Source: SYIM01 sp041182885
Lineage (GTDB): Bacteria; Pseudomonadota; Gammaproteobacteria; Burkholderiales; Burkholderiaceae_E
Length of the DNA: 45,534 bases
Assembly: GCA_049423065.1 (NCBI GenBank)
Contig: JBMSQB010000032.1
Coordinates: 1-45,534, forward strand
Direction: 5' to 3'
Shown: positions 14,950 to 24,088 of the stretch, piece after piece
How positions within the stretch are numbered: position 1 is the first letter of the stretch
Layout of the letters: each line of letters opens with the position of its first letter
The notes under the pieces: generated by a model
The model's input: only the letters and a program-made list of their open reading frames with translations
Database searches by the model: none
What the model was told of the DNA's origin: nothing
Translations under genes and position numbers: made by a program

Positions 14950-15979
14950 GGCCCTGACCCCGCGGGGTGCTGGTGCAGCACGCGGACGGCGCGACGCGCG
15001 GCTCGAATTCGATCTCACCGACGCCGGGAGCACAGGCGACAACCAGCGTCTGGCCAACCTGTGTGGCCCGCTCGATGCCAACCTCGCGCAAATTGCTGCT
15101 GCCTATGGCGTGCAGGTAAGCCGCCGCCATGCGCACTTCACCATTGAAGGCCCGGGCGTTGCCAACCGCCAGGCACGCGATGCGATCATGCATTTCCACG
15201 GACTGTCGGCGGGGTCACTGTCACTGGACGACATCCAGCTCGGGTTGGTCGAGCTTCGCGGTCGCGCCAGTGCGGCAGCAGCCGGCGCCGAGCCCGCCGG
15301 CACCGACGACTCACCGGTTCTGCACACCCGCCGCACCGATCTGCAGGGCCGCACTCCCAGGCAGCGCGAGTACCTGCGCAACATCCTCGCGCATGACGTC
15401 TGTTTCGGCATCGGGCCCGCGGGCACCGGCAAGACCTATCTCGCGGTGGCATGTGCCGTCGATGCGCTCGAGCGCGACGCAGTCAAACGCATTGTGCTCA
15501 CACGACCCGCAGTGGAAGCCGGTGAGCGCCTGGGTTTTCTGCCGGGCGACCTGTCGCAGAAAGTCGACCCCTATCTTCGGCCCCTCTACGACGCACTCTA
15601 CGACCTGCTCGGATTTGATCGTACCGCGCGAATGTTCGAGAAGCAGGCCATTGAAATTGCGCCGCTCGCCTACATGCGCGGCCGAACGCTCAACCACGCC
15701 TTCATCATTCTTGATGAGGCCCAGAACACCACCCCCGAGCAGATGAAAATGTTTCTCACCCGCATCGGGTTTGGATCGAAGGCCGTGGTGACAGGCGATG
15801 CCACCCAGATCGATCTGCCCAAGGGCCAGGCATCCGGTCTGATCGAAGCCCGCCGCGTGCTCGCTGGTGTGCGCGGCATCGCCTTCACGCACTTCGACAG
15901 CACCGACGTGGTACGCCACCCGCTGGTGGCCCGGATCGTCGAGGCTTATGAAAAGCACGCCCCACCCACCACGCGCTAG
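14942..15979 (+). CDS. ybeZ: PhoH-like ATPase (YbeZ)
   Basis: A 345-residue PhoH-family P-loop ATPase. An N-terminal KH-like/PhoH-leader region (about 20-120) is followed by Walker A GPAGTGKTYLAV, the family motif TRPAVEAGERLGFLPGDL, Walker B FIILDEAQNT and the C-terminal GDATQIDLP. YbeZ is thought to work with YbeY in rRNA processing and RNA quality control. The ATG lies inside the end of miaB (ATGACTGA). The 3' end overlaps ybeY by 32 bases, so the set is translated as a tightly coupled operon. Confidence 0.95.
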   Translation: MTEALTPRGAGAARGRRDARLEFDLTDAGSTGDNQRLANLCGPLDANLAQIAAAYGVQVSRRHAHFTIEGPGVANRQARDAIMHFHGLSAGSLSLDDIQLGLVELRGRASAAAAGAEPAGTDDSPVLHTRRTDLQGRTPRQREYLRNILAHDVCFGIGPAGTGKTYLAVACAVDALERDAVKRIVLTRPAVEAGERLGFLPGDLSQKVDPYLRPLYDALYDLLGFDRTARMFEKQAIEIAPLAYMRGRTLNHAFIILDEAQNTTPEQMKMFLTRIGFGSKAVVTGDATQIDLPKGQASGLIEARRVLAGVRGIAFTHFDSTDVVRHPLVARIVEAYEKHAPPTTR

Positions 15980-16490
15980 ACCGCAGCGGCAGCGCGCGCG
16001 GGCCGCTGCCGCATCGCTCACGCTTGCGCTTCAAACCGGTTCAGGGGTGACTGCCCTCCCCGCCTCGCGCGCGCAATTCCGTCGCTGGGTGCTGGCGGTG
16101 CTTGAAAGCGATGCCGACCTCACCTTGCGGTTCGTCAACCGTGCCGAGGCATGCGCGCTCAATGCGGGCTATCGCAAGCGCAGCTACGCCCCCGACGTGC
16201 TCACGTTCATCTACGAGAACACCGAGCCGCGCACCCGGGTTCATTTGTCGGGCAAGCCACGCCCCCGCCTTCAGGCCGACATCGTGCTCTGCGTACCGGT
16301 CTTGCGCGAACAGGCCCGTCGCGCGGGCTGGCCGCTCGCGTGGCGTCTTGCGCATCTGGTGATCCACGGCGTGCTGCACGCGCAGGGGCACGACCACGAA
16401 CAGGATGAAGACGCGCGCCGCATGCAGTCCCTCGAGAGCCTTGCCCTTCGGCGCTTCCGTATCCCCGACCCCTATGCCGAGACCCCGTAG
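15948..16490 (+). CDS. ybeY: Endoribonuclease YbeY
   Basis: A 180-residue zinc-dependent endoribonuclease involved in 16S rRNA 3'-end maturation and ribosome quality control. The metal-binding signature HGVLHAQGHDH lies near residue 140. The SYAPDVLTF motif, which corresponds to the conserved PTDVLSF segment, lies near residue 80. The N-terminus is basic and somewhat extended (about 30 extra residues rich in Arg and Ala) compared with the usual 150. The start ATG is inside the phoH 3' end; a later start would shorten the extension, but no better signal is seen. It is followed by corC after 65 bases. Confidence 0.94.
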   Translation: MKSTPHPPRARPQRQRARAAAASLTLALQTGSGVTALPASRAQFRRWVLAVLESDADLTLRFVNRAEACALNAGYRKRSYAPDVLTFIYENTEPRTRVHLSGKPRPRLQADIVLCVPVLREQARRAGWPLAWRLAHLVIHGVLHAQGHDHEQDEDARRMQSLESLALRRFRIPDPYAETP

Positions 16491-16555
16491 GGCAGTCATG
16501 GAAAGCACCGGGTTGCCGGTGTATGCTCTACGCGTCGTCACAACCCATCGGATCC

Positions 16556-17437
16556 ATGTCAGACCCCCTGCCGGCAGGTGAACGAAAACGAACCTTCATC
16601 GAACGCCTGTCCGCGATGCTGTTGCGCACGCCGGACGATCGACACGAACTGATTGAACTCCTTCGCCGCGCGCACGAACGTTTTCTGTTCGATGCCGAGG
16701 CGTTGTCCATGATCGAGGGCGTGCTTCAGGTTTCTCAACTGTCGGTTCGCGACATCATGGTGCCGCGTGCGCAGATGGAAGTGATCGAGATCCGCGAAAC
16801 CCCCGAGCAGTTTCTGCCACGCGTGGTCAAAACGGCGCATTCGCGCTTTCCGGTGGTCGATGGCGATCGCGATCGCGTGATCGGCATCCTGCACGCCAAG
16901 GATCTTCTGCGCCTGCAGATCGATCCTGCCGCCGATATCCGCGATCTGCTGCGCCCGCCTGTGTTTGTGCCGGAGTCCAAGCGGCTCAACGTGCTGCTGC
17001 ACGAGTTTCGCGCCGGCCGGCACCACCTGGCGATCGTTGTTGATGAATACGGCGGATCGGCGGGCCTGATCACGATCGAAGATGTGCTCGAACAAATCGT
17101 GGGCGATATCGAAGACGAGTTCGATTTCGACGAGGAGTCCGATCATGTGGTGTCGGTCGAGCCTGGTGCGAGTGGTCCGCGTTTTCGCGTGCGCGCGCTC
17201 GCCTCGGTCGATCAGGTGAACGCGGCGATGCACACCGAGATCGCCGACGAGGGCTTCGACACCATCGGCGGACTGGTCACCGATCGCCTCGGGCGCGTGC
17301 CCCGCCGCGGCGAACGGGTCACGATAGGCGGCATGCTCTTTGAGGTGCTTCGCGCCGACGCGCGTCAGGCGCACCTGTTCCTGGTTGAGCGCTCCGCCGC
17401 GGCGGCGCCGGCGCCTGTCGCGGACGATGCGAACTGA
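16556..17437 (+). CDS. corC: CorC/HlyC-family protein with two CBS domains
   Basis: A 293-residue cytoplasmic protein of the YbeX/CorC type, associated with magnesium and cobalt efflux and with ribosome metabolism. Two CBS domains cover about 60-180 (VRDIMVPRAQMEVI, FPVVDGDRDRVIGILHAKDLL, VDEYGGSAGLITIEDVLEQIVGDIEDE). The C-terminal CorC_HlyC domain (about 200-280) contains DEGFDTIGGLVTDRLGRVPRRGE. No membrane DUF21 domain is present, as expected for this subgroup. The ATG at 16556 gives the usual length; an upstream in-frame ATG adds only 11 residues. Its stop overlaps the lnt start by 11 bases. Confidence 0.93.
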   Translation: MSDPLPAGERKRTFIERLSAMLLRTPDDRHELIELLRRAHERFLFDAEALSMIEGVLQVSQLSVRDIMVPRAQMEVIEIRETPEQFLPRVVKTAHSRFPVVDGDRDRVIGILHAKDLLRLQIDPAADIRDLLRPPVFVPESKRLNVLLHEFRAGRHHLAIVVDEYGGSAGLITIEDVLEQIVGDIEDEFDFDEESDHVVSVEPGASGPRFRVRALASVDQVNAAMHTEIADEGFDTIGGLVTDRLGRVPRRGERVTIGGMLFEVLRADARQAHLFLVERSAAAAPAPVADDAN

Positions 17438-18971
17438 GCGCGGCTTCACGCCCGCGCTGCTCGCAGCCCTTGCGCTCGGCCTGATCCACGCGCTCTCCCT
17501 GTCGGTGGCGGGCGCCTGGTGGCTGCAGTGGCTGGCCTTCGGCCTGTTTGCCGCGCTCACCGCTTCGCAGGGCGAAACACACCGCCGCACACGCCGGTCG
17601 GCTGCGCTCGGGTTTGCATTCGGGCTGGGCTGGTTTGTCGCAGGCGTCTGCTGGCTGTTCATCAGCATGCACCGCTATGGCGGTATGCCGGCGCCGCTCG
17701 CCGGGCTGGCACTCCTTCTCTTCTGTGCGTATCTGTCGATCTTTCCTGCAGCCGCTAACGCACTCGCCACGTGGCTCAGCCGGGCTCGCGGCGCCCACCC
17801 GAATGGCCGCCTGTGCACGACTGCGCTGGCCTGTGCGCTGGCGGGTGCCTTCACCCTGGCCGAGTTGCTGCGCGGATGGCTCTTCACCGGATTTCCGTGG
17901 CTCGCGCCCGGTTATGCGCATACCGACGGACCTTTTGGCGGGCTTGCGCCGCTGGTGGGTGTCTTCGGTGTGGGCGCAGCAGCGTGCCTGAGCGCCGCGT
18001 TCACCGGACTCGCGGTCCGTGATGCGCTGCAACGCCGCACACTGCAAGGGGCGCCGCTCGTCATTGCCATTGCGCTCGCCGGGGTCGGTTGGCTCGCTGA
18101 GCAATTCCAGTGGGAAACGGCAGCGACCACGCCGCTTCATGTGGATCTGATCCAGGGCAACGTCGCGCAGGACATGAAGTTTGACGCGACCCGTGCGCGC
18201 GCCACCATGGGCGCCTACGCCGACGCGCTGCAGCCCGGCCGGGCGCACCTCACCGTGTTGCCCGAAACCGCCTGGACCATTCCCTGGCACCTGACACCGC
18301 CTGAAATCACCGAGCGAATCCGGCGAGCGCTCACCGGAGGATCAAGGGTCGCAATCGGCATGCCGCTGGTCGCTCAGGAGAATGTCCGGCAACTCACCAA
18401 CAGCGTCGCGGTGATCGGCCCGGAGGGTACGATCGTCAGCCGCTACGACAAGACTCATCTGGTGCCGTTTGGCGAGTTCATCCCCTGGGGGTTTCGCTGG
18501 TTCGTCGCCATGATGAACATCCCGCTGGGCGACTTTGGTCGCGGACGCGAAAGCCAGCCAATGCTGGACATCACGGGCCATCTGATTGCTTTCAATATCT
18601 GCTACGAAGACCTGTTTGGCGACGAACTCGCGCGCCAGGTGAGAGCGGGCGCCAACTTGTTGATCAATGTCAGCAACATTGCCTGGTTCGGCGATTCGCA
18701 TGCCCAGGAACAGCACCTGCAGATCGCGCGCATGCGGTCGCGTGAACTGGCGCGGCCGATGCTCCGCGCCACCAATACCGGCGTGACGGCGGCGATCGAC
18801 CATCGGGGTGTGGTGCTCGACCGGCTGCCGGGCCAGCAGGTCGGTGCGCTGCGCCTCACCATCACGCCCACCCAGGGCATCACACCCTTCGCGCGCTGGG
18901 CCAATCTGCCAGCGTGGCTGACCGCGCTTGCGCTGCTGGTGTCGGCGAGCCTGCTCGCACGGCGTCGCTGA
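17427..18971 (+). CDS. lnt: Apolipoprotein N-acyltransferase
   Basis: A 514-residue inner-membrane enzyme that transfers the third acyl chain to the N-terminal cysteine of lipoproteins, the final step before Lol transport. The N-terminal half has six or so hydrophobic segments (about 8-205). The C-terminal half is a nitrilase-like periplasmic domain with the catalytic triad Glu280 (LPETAW), Lys342 (YDKTHLVPFGEF) and Cys392 (NICYEDLF). A final hydrophobic segment at about 490-510 anchors the C-terminus. The ATG lies within corC (11-base overlap). Its presence fits the several lipoproteins in this window. Confidence 0.96.
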   Translation: MRTERGFTPALLAALALGLIHALSLSVAGAWWLQWLAFGLFAALTASQGETHRRTRRSAALGFAFGLGWFVAGVCWLFISMHRYGGMPAPLAGLALLLFCAYLSIFPAAANALATWLSRARGAHPNGRLCTTALACALAGAFTLAELLRGWLFTGFPWLAPGYAHTDGPFGGLAPLVGVFGVGAAACLSAAFTGLAVRDALQRRTLQGAPLVIAIALAGVGWLAEQFQWETAATTPLHVDLIQGNVAQDMKFDATRARATMGAYADALQPGRAHLTVLPETAWTIPWHLTPPEITERIRRALTGGSRVAIGMPLVAQENVRQLTNSVAVIGPEGTIVSRYDKTHLVPFGEFIPWGFRWFVAMMNIPLGDFGRGRESQPMLDITGHLIAFNICYEDLFGDELARQVRAGANLLINVSNIAWFGDSHAQEQHLQIARMRSRELARPMLRATNTGVTAAIDHRGVVLDRLPGQQVGALRLTITPTQGITPFARWANLPAWLTALALLVSASLLARRR

Positions 18972-19081
18972 GCTGCGCAAGCGCTCTTGACTCACCTGAG
19001 GGTTCGGCAGCGGGAATCCATCCGTCGCGCAGAGGAGACCCGCTAGAATCACGGGTTTCGCAGCGACCGCGGCCCCTCTTC

Positions 19082-19969
19082 ATGCAGACCTTTCAGCAAA
19101 CCATTCTCCGGCTCCAGCAATACTGGGACAGTCACGGCTGCGCGCTGCTTCAGCCCTACGACATGGAAGTAGGCGCCGGCACCTTTCACACCGCCACCTT
19201 TCTGCGGGCCATCGGCCCCGAGCCCTGGCGGGCGGCCTATGTTCAGCCCTCGCGCCGCCCCAAGGACGGCCGCTATGGCGACAATCCCAACCGGCTGCAG
19301 CACTACTACCAGTATCAGGTGGTGCTGAAGCCCTCGCCCCCCAACATCCTGCAGCTCTACCTGGGGTCCCTGGAAGCGCTTGGCATCAATCTGCAGTCCA
19401 ACGATGTACGGTTTGTGGAAGACGACTGGGAGTCGCCCACGCTCGGTGCGTGGGGCCTGGGCTGGGAGGTCTGGCTGAACGGCATGGAGGTCACGCAGTT
19501 CACCTATTTCCAGGAAGTGGGCTCGCTCAAATGCCAACCGGTGACTGGCGAAATCACCTACGGTCTGGAGCGCCTTGCCATGTACCTGCAGCGGGTGGAA
19601 AGCGTGTTCGATCTGCGCTGGACCGACGACATCCTCTACCGCGATGTGTTCCACCAGAACGAGGTCGAGCAGTCCACCTACAACTTCGAGCACTCGAATG
19701 CGACCATGCTGTTTCGGCACTTCGGCGAATACGAAGCCGAGGCCCGCAAGCTCATCGAGGCACAGCTCGCGCTGCCGGCCTATGAAATGGTCATGAAGTG
19801 CTCGCACACCTTCAATCTGCTCGATGCCCGCGGGGCGATCTCGGTCACCGAACGTGCGGCCTACATTGGTCGCGTCCGTAACCTCGCTCGCGCGGTGGCG
19901 CAGGCGTTTTACGAGTCGCGCGAACGGTTGGGGTTCCCCATGCTGAAACCGCAGCCGAAGGCGGCCTGA
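19082..19969 (+). CDS. glyQ: Glycyl-tRNA synthetase alpha subunit
   Basis: A 295-residue class II synthetase catalytic subunit of the bacterial alpha2-beta2 type. The protein begins QTFQQTILRLQQYW and contains the family landmarks LLQPYDMEVGAGTFHTATFLR, RPKDGRYGDNPNR and EITYGLERLAMYLQ, with the usual length. The ATG at 19082 starts this conserved N-terminus exactly; the frame is open upstream without homology. A -10-like TAGAAT (19044-19049) sits 33 bases upstream, without a convincing -35. glyS starts three bases after its stop codon. Confidence 0.97.
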   Translation: MQTFQQTILRLQQYWDSHGCALLQPYDMEVGAGTFHTATFLRAIGPEPWRAAYVQPSRRPKDGRYGDNPNRLQHYYQYQVVLKPSPPNILQLYLGSLEALGINLQSNDVRFVEDDWESPTLGAWGLGWEVWLNGMEVTQFTYFQEVGSLKCQPVTGEITYGLERLAMYLQRVESVFDLRWTDDILYRDVFHQNEVEQSTYNFEHSNATMLFRHFGEYEAEARKLIEAQLALPAYEMVMKCSHTFNLLDARGAISVTERAAYIGRVRNLARAVAQAFYESRERLGFPMLKPQPKAA

Positions 19970-19972
19970 CCC

Positions 19973-22066
19973 ATGACCCAACCGCTGCTGATCGAGCTCT
20001 TCACTGAAGAGCTTCCACCCAAGGCGCTGTCGCGTATCAGCGAGGCTTTTTCCCAGAGCCTGCTGAATTCACTGGTCGAGCGGGGCCTTGCCGAGGCGGG
20101 CACGCGCACCGAGCGCTTCGCCACGCCGCGCCGACTGGCCGTCCGGATCGCCAATGTGCTCGCCCACGCGCCCGAGCGCACGGTCGAGGCAAAGGGCCCC
20201 TCGGTCAAGGTTGGACTCGACGCAGCGGGCACCCCCACCCAGGCCCTCCTCAAGTGGGCTGAGCGCCAGGGCGCAAGCATCGAGGCGCTCACGCGCGCAA
20301 GCGACGGCAAGCAAGAGTGCTTTTACTGGCGCAGCACCGTGCCTGGCGACACGCTCGCGCAATGCATCACCGCACTCATCAACACCGCGCTCACCGCGCT
20401 CCCCATTCCGAAAGTCATGCAGTACCAGCTGGCCGACGGCCTCACCAGTGTGAGCTTCGTCCGCCCCGCGCACCGACTGATGGTGCTGCATGGCGCTCAC
20501 GTGATCGAGGCACACGCTCTCGGGCTCGTCTCTGACCGGATCACCGAAGGTCACCGTTTTCTGTCCAATGGGCCCATCACCATCAGCGACGCGTCGGGCT
20601 ATGAAGCGGCGCTCGAATCACCCGGCAAGGTGCTCGCCTCATTCGAGCGCCGGCGCGATCGTATCCGGGATGCGCTTGAAGCCCGCGCCCAGGCACTCGG
20701 CGCCTCGCTTGGCGAGGCGGCGCAGGTTGAGCCGCTGCTGGACGAGGTCACCGCGCTGGTCGAGTGGCCAGTGGTCTATGAAGGCAAGTTCGAGGAACAG
20801 TTCCTGCAGGTGCCGCAGGAGTGCCTGATCCTCACCATGCGCACCAACCAGAAATATTTCCCGCTGTTCGATGCTGAAGGTCGACTGCTGTCGCGGTTCC
20901 TGATCGTCTCCAATATCGAGGCGGACGACCCCTCTGCCATCATCGATGGTAACGAGCGGGTGGTTCGTCCCCGCCTGGCCGATGCGCGATTCTTCTTCGA
21001 ACAGGATCGCAAGGCGCCGCTTGCCGCGCGGGTGGCCCAGCTCGGGTCGGTTGTTTATCACGCCAAGCTTGGCACGCAGGCCGAGCGGGTCGAGCGCGTG
21101 CGCGCCATCGCCGGCGCGCTCGCCAGCCTCGCAGGTGGCGACGCGCAGACGCTCGACCGCGCAGCGCTCCTTGCCAAAGCCGACCTGCTCACGGGCATGG
21201 TGGGAGAGTTCCCCGAGCTGCAAGGGGTCATGGGCCGCTACTACGCGCTCCATGATGGCGAGCCGGCCGAGGTTGCTCAGGCGATCGTCGAGCACTACCA
21301 GCCGCGCTTTGCTGGCGATGTGCTCCCGCAAACCGAGTGCGGAACGCTGCTCGCGCTCGCAGACAAGCTCGAAACGCTCGCTGGCATGTTCGGAATCGGA
21401 CAATTCCCCACCGGCGACAAAGACCCCTTCGCACTCAGGCGCCATGCGCTGGGCGTGATCCGCATCCTGATCGAAAAGCGGTTGTCGCTCTCCCTGCCTG
21501 CCCTCATCAACGCTGCGTTCTCGGCCTTCGGCGATCGCGTCAAGCCCGCGCCCGTCGAACTCGAAACCTTCCTCCACGAACGGCTCTCGGGTTACCTGCG
21601 CGAGCGGGGCTACAACGCCCAGGAGACCGCATCGGTCGTTGAACAGCGTCCGGCAGATCTGGCCCGGGTGCCCGACCGGCTCGAGGCCGTACGCGCGTTC
21701 TCGCAGCTCCCGCAGGCGCAGGCGCTTGCTGCAGCCAACAAGCGAATCGGCAACCTGTTGCGGAAATCCGGCGCCGAAGCTGCGCCTGTCACCGACCCCG
21801 CGCGGTTCGTCGAACCCGCCGAGGTGGCGCTGGGTGAAGCGGTTTCGCGACTCGAGCCCGAGGTCTCGGCGCGGCTGGGCCTGCACGACTATGGCGCTGC
21901 GCTTGCCCTGCTCGCCGAGGCCCGCGAACCTGTCGATCGCTTCTTTGATGCAGTCATGGTCATGGCTGACGACCCGGTGTTGCGCGCCAATCGGCTTGCG
22001 CTGCTTGCCCGCCTGCACGCCCTGATGAACGGGGTCGCCGACATTTCAAGGCTCTCGGTTGGCTGA
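19973..22066 (+). CDS. glyS: Glycyl-tRNA synthetase beta subunit
   Basis: A 697-residue beta subunit that recognises tRNA-Gly and completes the alpha2-beta2 enzyme. It opens with LLIELFTEELPPKAL and carries VRPAHRLMVLHG, EVTALVEWPVVYEGKFEEQFL and MRTNQKYFPLF in the middle. An HD-like central region includes MVGEFPELQGVMGRYYA, and GTGDK... is represented here by PTGDKDPFALRRHALGVIRIL. The C-terminal anticodon-binding DALR-like region ends in DPVLRANRLALLARL. The start is three bases after glyQ, consistent with coupled synthesis of both subunits. Nothing unusual was seen. Confidence 0.97.
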   Translation: MTQPLLIELFTEELPPKALSRISEAFSQSLLNSLVERGLAEAGTRTERFATPRRLAVRIANVLAHAPERTVEAKGPSVKVGLDAAGTPTQALLKWAERQGASIEALTRASDGKQECFYWRSTVPGDTLAQCITALINTALTALPIPKVMQYQLADGLTSVSFVRPAHRLMVLHGAHVIEAHALGLVSDRITEGHRFLSNGPITISDASGYEAALESPGKVLASFERRRDRIRDALEARAQALGASLGEAAQVEPLLDEVTALVEWPVVYEGKFEEQFLQVPQECLILTMRTNQKYFPLFDAEGRLLSRFLIVSNIEADDPSAIIDGNERVVRPRLADARFFFEQDRKAPLAARVAQLGSVVYHAKLGTQAERVERVRAIAGALASLAGGDAQTLDRAALLAKADLLTGMVGEFPELQGVMGRYYALHDGEPAEVAQAIVEHYQPRFAGDVLPQTECGTLLALADKLETLAGMFGIGQFPTGDKDPFALRRHALGVIRILIEKRLSLSLPALINAAFSAFGDRVKPAPVELETFLHERLSGYLRERGYNAQETASVVEQRPADLARVPDRLEAVRAFSQLPQAQALAAANKRIGNLLRKSGAEAAPVTDPARFVEPAEVALGEAVSRLEPEVSARLGLHDYGAALALLAEAREPVDRFFDAVMVMADDPVLRANRLALLARLHALMNGVADISRLSVG

Positions 22067-22079
22067 GCCTGTCTCATCC

Positions 22080-22856
22080 ATGCCATCCCCGCCGCCTGCG
22101 CTTGGGGCTGCGCGGGCTGTCACCTTTCTGATATTTCAGGCGGTGACCGTGGTTCCGATGGCATTTCTGTGCCTCCTGATGGCGCCACTTCCCAGACCGC
22201 TTCGCTACCGGATCACGGTCGCCTGGCCGCGCTGGCAAGTGATCGCAGCCCGGGCCATTCTCGGCATCCGCTGGGAAATTCAAGGCATGTCCAACCTGCC
22301 CGATGGGCCGGCAATCCTGCTGTCGAAGCACCAGTCGGCATGGGAAACCCTGTTCTACCCCTCCTACATGCCACGCGAACTCTGCTTCGTGTTCAAGCGC
22401 GAATTGCTGTGGCTGCCTTTTTTCGGCTGGGGTATTGCACTGCTGGACATGATCCACATCAATCGCGGGCGAGGCGCCGACGCCTTCGAACATGTCGCCA
22501 CTCAGGGCGCGACCAAACTCGCGCAGGGGCGCTGGATCATCATGTTCCCCGAAGGCACGCGAACGCCTGTCGGCTCGCAAGGCCGCTACAAGTCGGGCGG
22601 CGCGCGCCTTGCTGTGCGCACCGGTGCGCCGGTGGTTCCCATCGCCGTGAATTCCGGTGAATGCTGGCCGCGCAAAGCCTTCATCAAGCGTCCAGGTACC
22701 ATCACCGTATCGATCGGCCCACCCATCGCACCGGATGGTCTCAGCCCGGATGCTCTCAATCGGGCAGTCGAGCAATGGATCGAATCCGAAATGCGACGCC
22801 TGAGTCCCGAACGCTACCTCCCTGCTGCCACCGACCTGGAATCGAAAGTCTCTTGA
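22080..22856 (+). CDS. plsC: 1-acyl-sn-glycerol-3-phosphate acyltransferase
   Basis: A 258-residue membrane acyltransferase that makes phosphatidic acid from lysophosphatidic acid. A hydrophobic N-terminal segment (about 15-45) precedes the catalytic motif KHQSAWETLF (an H-x4-E version of the usual H-x4-D), then FKRELLWLPFFGWG, INRGRG and the substrate-binding motif FPEGTRTPVGSQGRYKSGG. The K-HQS-WET form is common in Betaproteobacteria as far as I recall. It starts 13 bases after glyS; in many relatives gmhB lies between glyS and plsC, but not here. The stop overlaps possible starts of the next gene. Confidence 0.93.
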   Translation: MPSPPPALGAARAVTFLIFQAVTVVPMAFLCLLMAPLPRPLRYRITVAWPRWQVIAARAILGIRWEIQGMSNLPDGPAILLSKHQSAWETLFYPSYMPRELCFVFKRELLWLPFFGWGIALLDMIHINRGRGADAFEHVATQGATKLAQGRWIIMFPEGTRTPVGSQGRYKSGGARLAVRTGAPVVPIAVNSGECWPRKAFIKRPGTITVSIGPPIAPDGLSPDALNRAVEQWIESEMRRLSPERYLPAATDLESKVS

Positions 22857-23671
22857 ACGTGCTCTCTCTTTTTAGACGCAAACCTCGCCCGGTAACGCCC
22901 TCCGCCAGCCAGCTCTCGCTGCAATTCGACGCCCCGCCCGATGCATCGCCGCCGCCCCAGAGCCGGCGCTTTGCCATGCTCCGGCATCAGCCGGTCCGCT
23001 GGGACCTGGTGCGCAGTCGACGTCGCACGATCGGTTTTCAGATCGACAGCCGGGGCCTTCGCGTGAGCGCCCCACGCTGGGTGCCGGTCTGGGAGATCGA
23101 GCGCGCGCTGCAGGAGAAGGCCGACTGGATTCTGCGCAAACTCGCCGAGTGGCAGGATCACGAGCGGCGCCGCCAGGACATGATGCCGCGCTGGGAACAC
23201 GGCGCACCCATCCGGCTGCTTGGCGACACGCTCACCCTCACCCTCGATCCGGCGGTGAGCGGCGTACGCCGGGAGGGCGAGCGCCTGCTGGTTGGGTTGG
23301 CGGCCAACGCCACGGCCGAGGCCATTCGCGATGTGCTCCAGAAATGGTTGCGCGAGCAGGCCCGCGAGGTGTTTGCCCGGCAGATCCCGATTTTCGCCGA
23401 GCGGCTTGGCCGGGCTCCCTCACGCTGGGCACTGTCGTCGGCGCGCACCCGCTGGGGCAGCTGCGGCCCAGACGGCGCGATCCGGCTCAACTGGCGACTC
23501 GTTCACTTCCCTGCCGAGGTTGTCGACTATGTGATCGCGCATGAACTCGCCCATCTGATCGAACTCAACCACGGACCGCGTTTCTGGGCGGTGGTTGAAC
23601 GCCTCTTTCCAGACTACGAGCGTGTGCGCGACACGCTCAAGCATCATTACGACGATATGCCCGAGGGCTGA
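22853..23671 (+). CDS. YgjP/DUF45-family putative metal-dependent hydrolase
   Basis: A protein of about 272 residues with the DUF45 (YgjP-like, WLM/SprT-related) domain: VRSRRRTIGFQI, SSARTRWGSC, INWRL-type NWRLVHFP and the zinc motif HELAHLIELNHGPRFW (HExxH plus a downstream His). The family looks like a zincin metallopeptidase, but its physiological substrate is not established. There is no ATG at the start: a TTG overlapping the plsC stop (TTGA) at 22853, or a GTG at 22859, are the likely initiators, both followed by a short basic N-terminus (LSLFRRKPRP). The first ATG at 22977 would still include the whole domain. Start uncertain; family assignment firm. Confidence 0.88.
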   Translation: MNVLSLFRRKPRPVTPSASQLSLQFDAPPDASPPPQSRRFAMLRHQPVRWDLVRSRRRTIGFQIDSRGLRVSAPRWVPVWEIERALQEKADWILRKLAEWQDHERRRQDMMPRWEHGAPIRLLGDTLTLTLDPAVSGVRREGERLLVGLAANATAEAIRDVLQKWLREQAREVFARQIPIFAERLGRAPSRWALSSARTRWGSCGPDGAIRLNWRLVHFPAEVVDYVIAHELAHLIELNHGPRFWAVVERLFPDYERVRDTLKHHYDDMPEG

Positions 23672-23704
23672 TCACTCCGGTTTTCTCCTCCAGGAACTTT
23701 CACC

Positions 23705-24088
23705 ATGCGCATCCTGCACACCATGATCCGGGTCGGCGACCTTCAACGCTCCATCCATTTCTATACCGAAATGATGGGAATGAAACTGCTGCGGACCTCC
23801 GATCGCCCTGAGCAGAAATATTCGCTTGCCTTTGTCGGCTACGGCGACGAGACCAGCGAGTCGGTGCTCGAACTCACCTACAACTATGGTGTGGATCGCT
23901 ACGATCTGGGCGCCGGGTTCGGACATATCGCCATTGCAGTCGACAACGCCGCAGCAGCCTGCGAACGCATTCGCGCCGCTGGCGGCACGATCACCCGCGA
24001 GGCGGGCCCGGTCAAGGGCGGCACGTCGGTCATTGCCTTCGTGCAGGACCCCGACGGTTACAAGATTGAACTGATCGAGCGCAGCTGA
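23705..24088 (+). CDS. gloA: Lactoylglutathione lyase (glyoxalase I)
   Basis: A 127-residue glyoxalase I that converts the hemithioacetal of methylglyoxal and glutathione to S-lactoylglutathione. The four metal ligands His5, Glu56, His74 and Glu122 are all present at the expected spacing, together with RSIHFYTEMMGMKLLR and QDPDGYKIELIE. The ATG has AGGA about ten bases upstream. The final 31 bases overlap the 3' end of rsmA on the other strand, so the two genes are convergent with interlocked ends. Confidence 0.97.
   Translation: MRILHTMIRVGDLQRSIHFYTEMMGMKLLRTSDRPEQKYSLAFVGYGDETSESVLELTYNYGVDRYDLGAGFGHIAIAVDNAAAACERIRAAGGTITREAGPVKGGTSVIAFVQDPDGYKIELIERS

Noticed and set aside
13546..15081. 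Upstream extension of the dehydrogenase frame on the minus strand, giving an 817-residue fusion
   Set aside because: The added part is the exact antisense of miaB, has no family motifs, and the proper ATG at 13545 has a ribosome-binding site.
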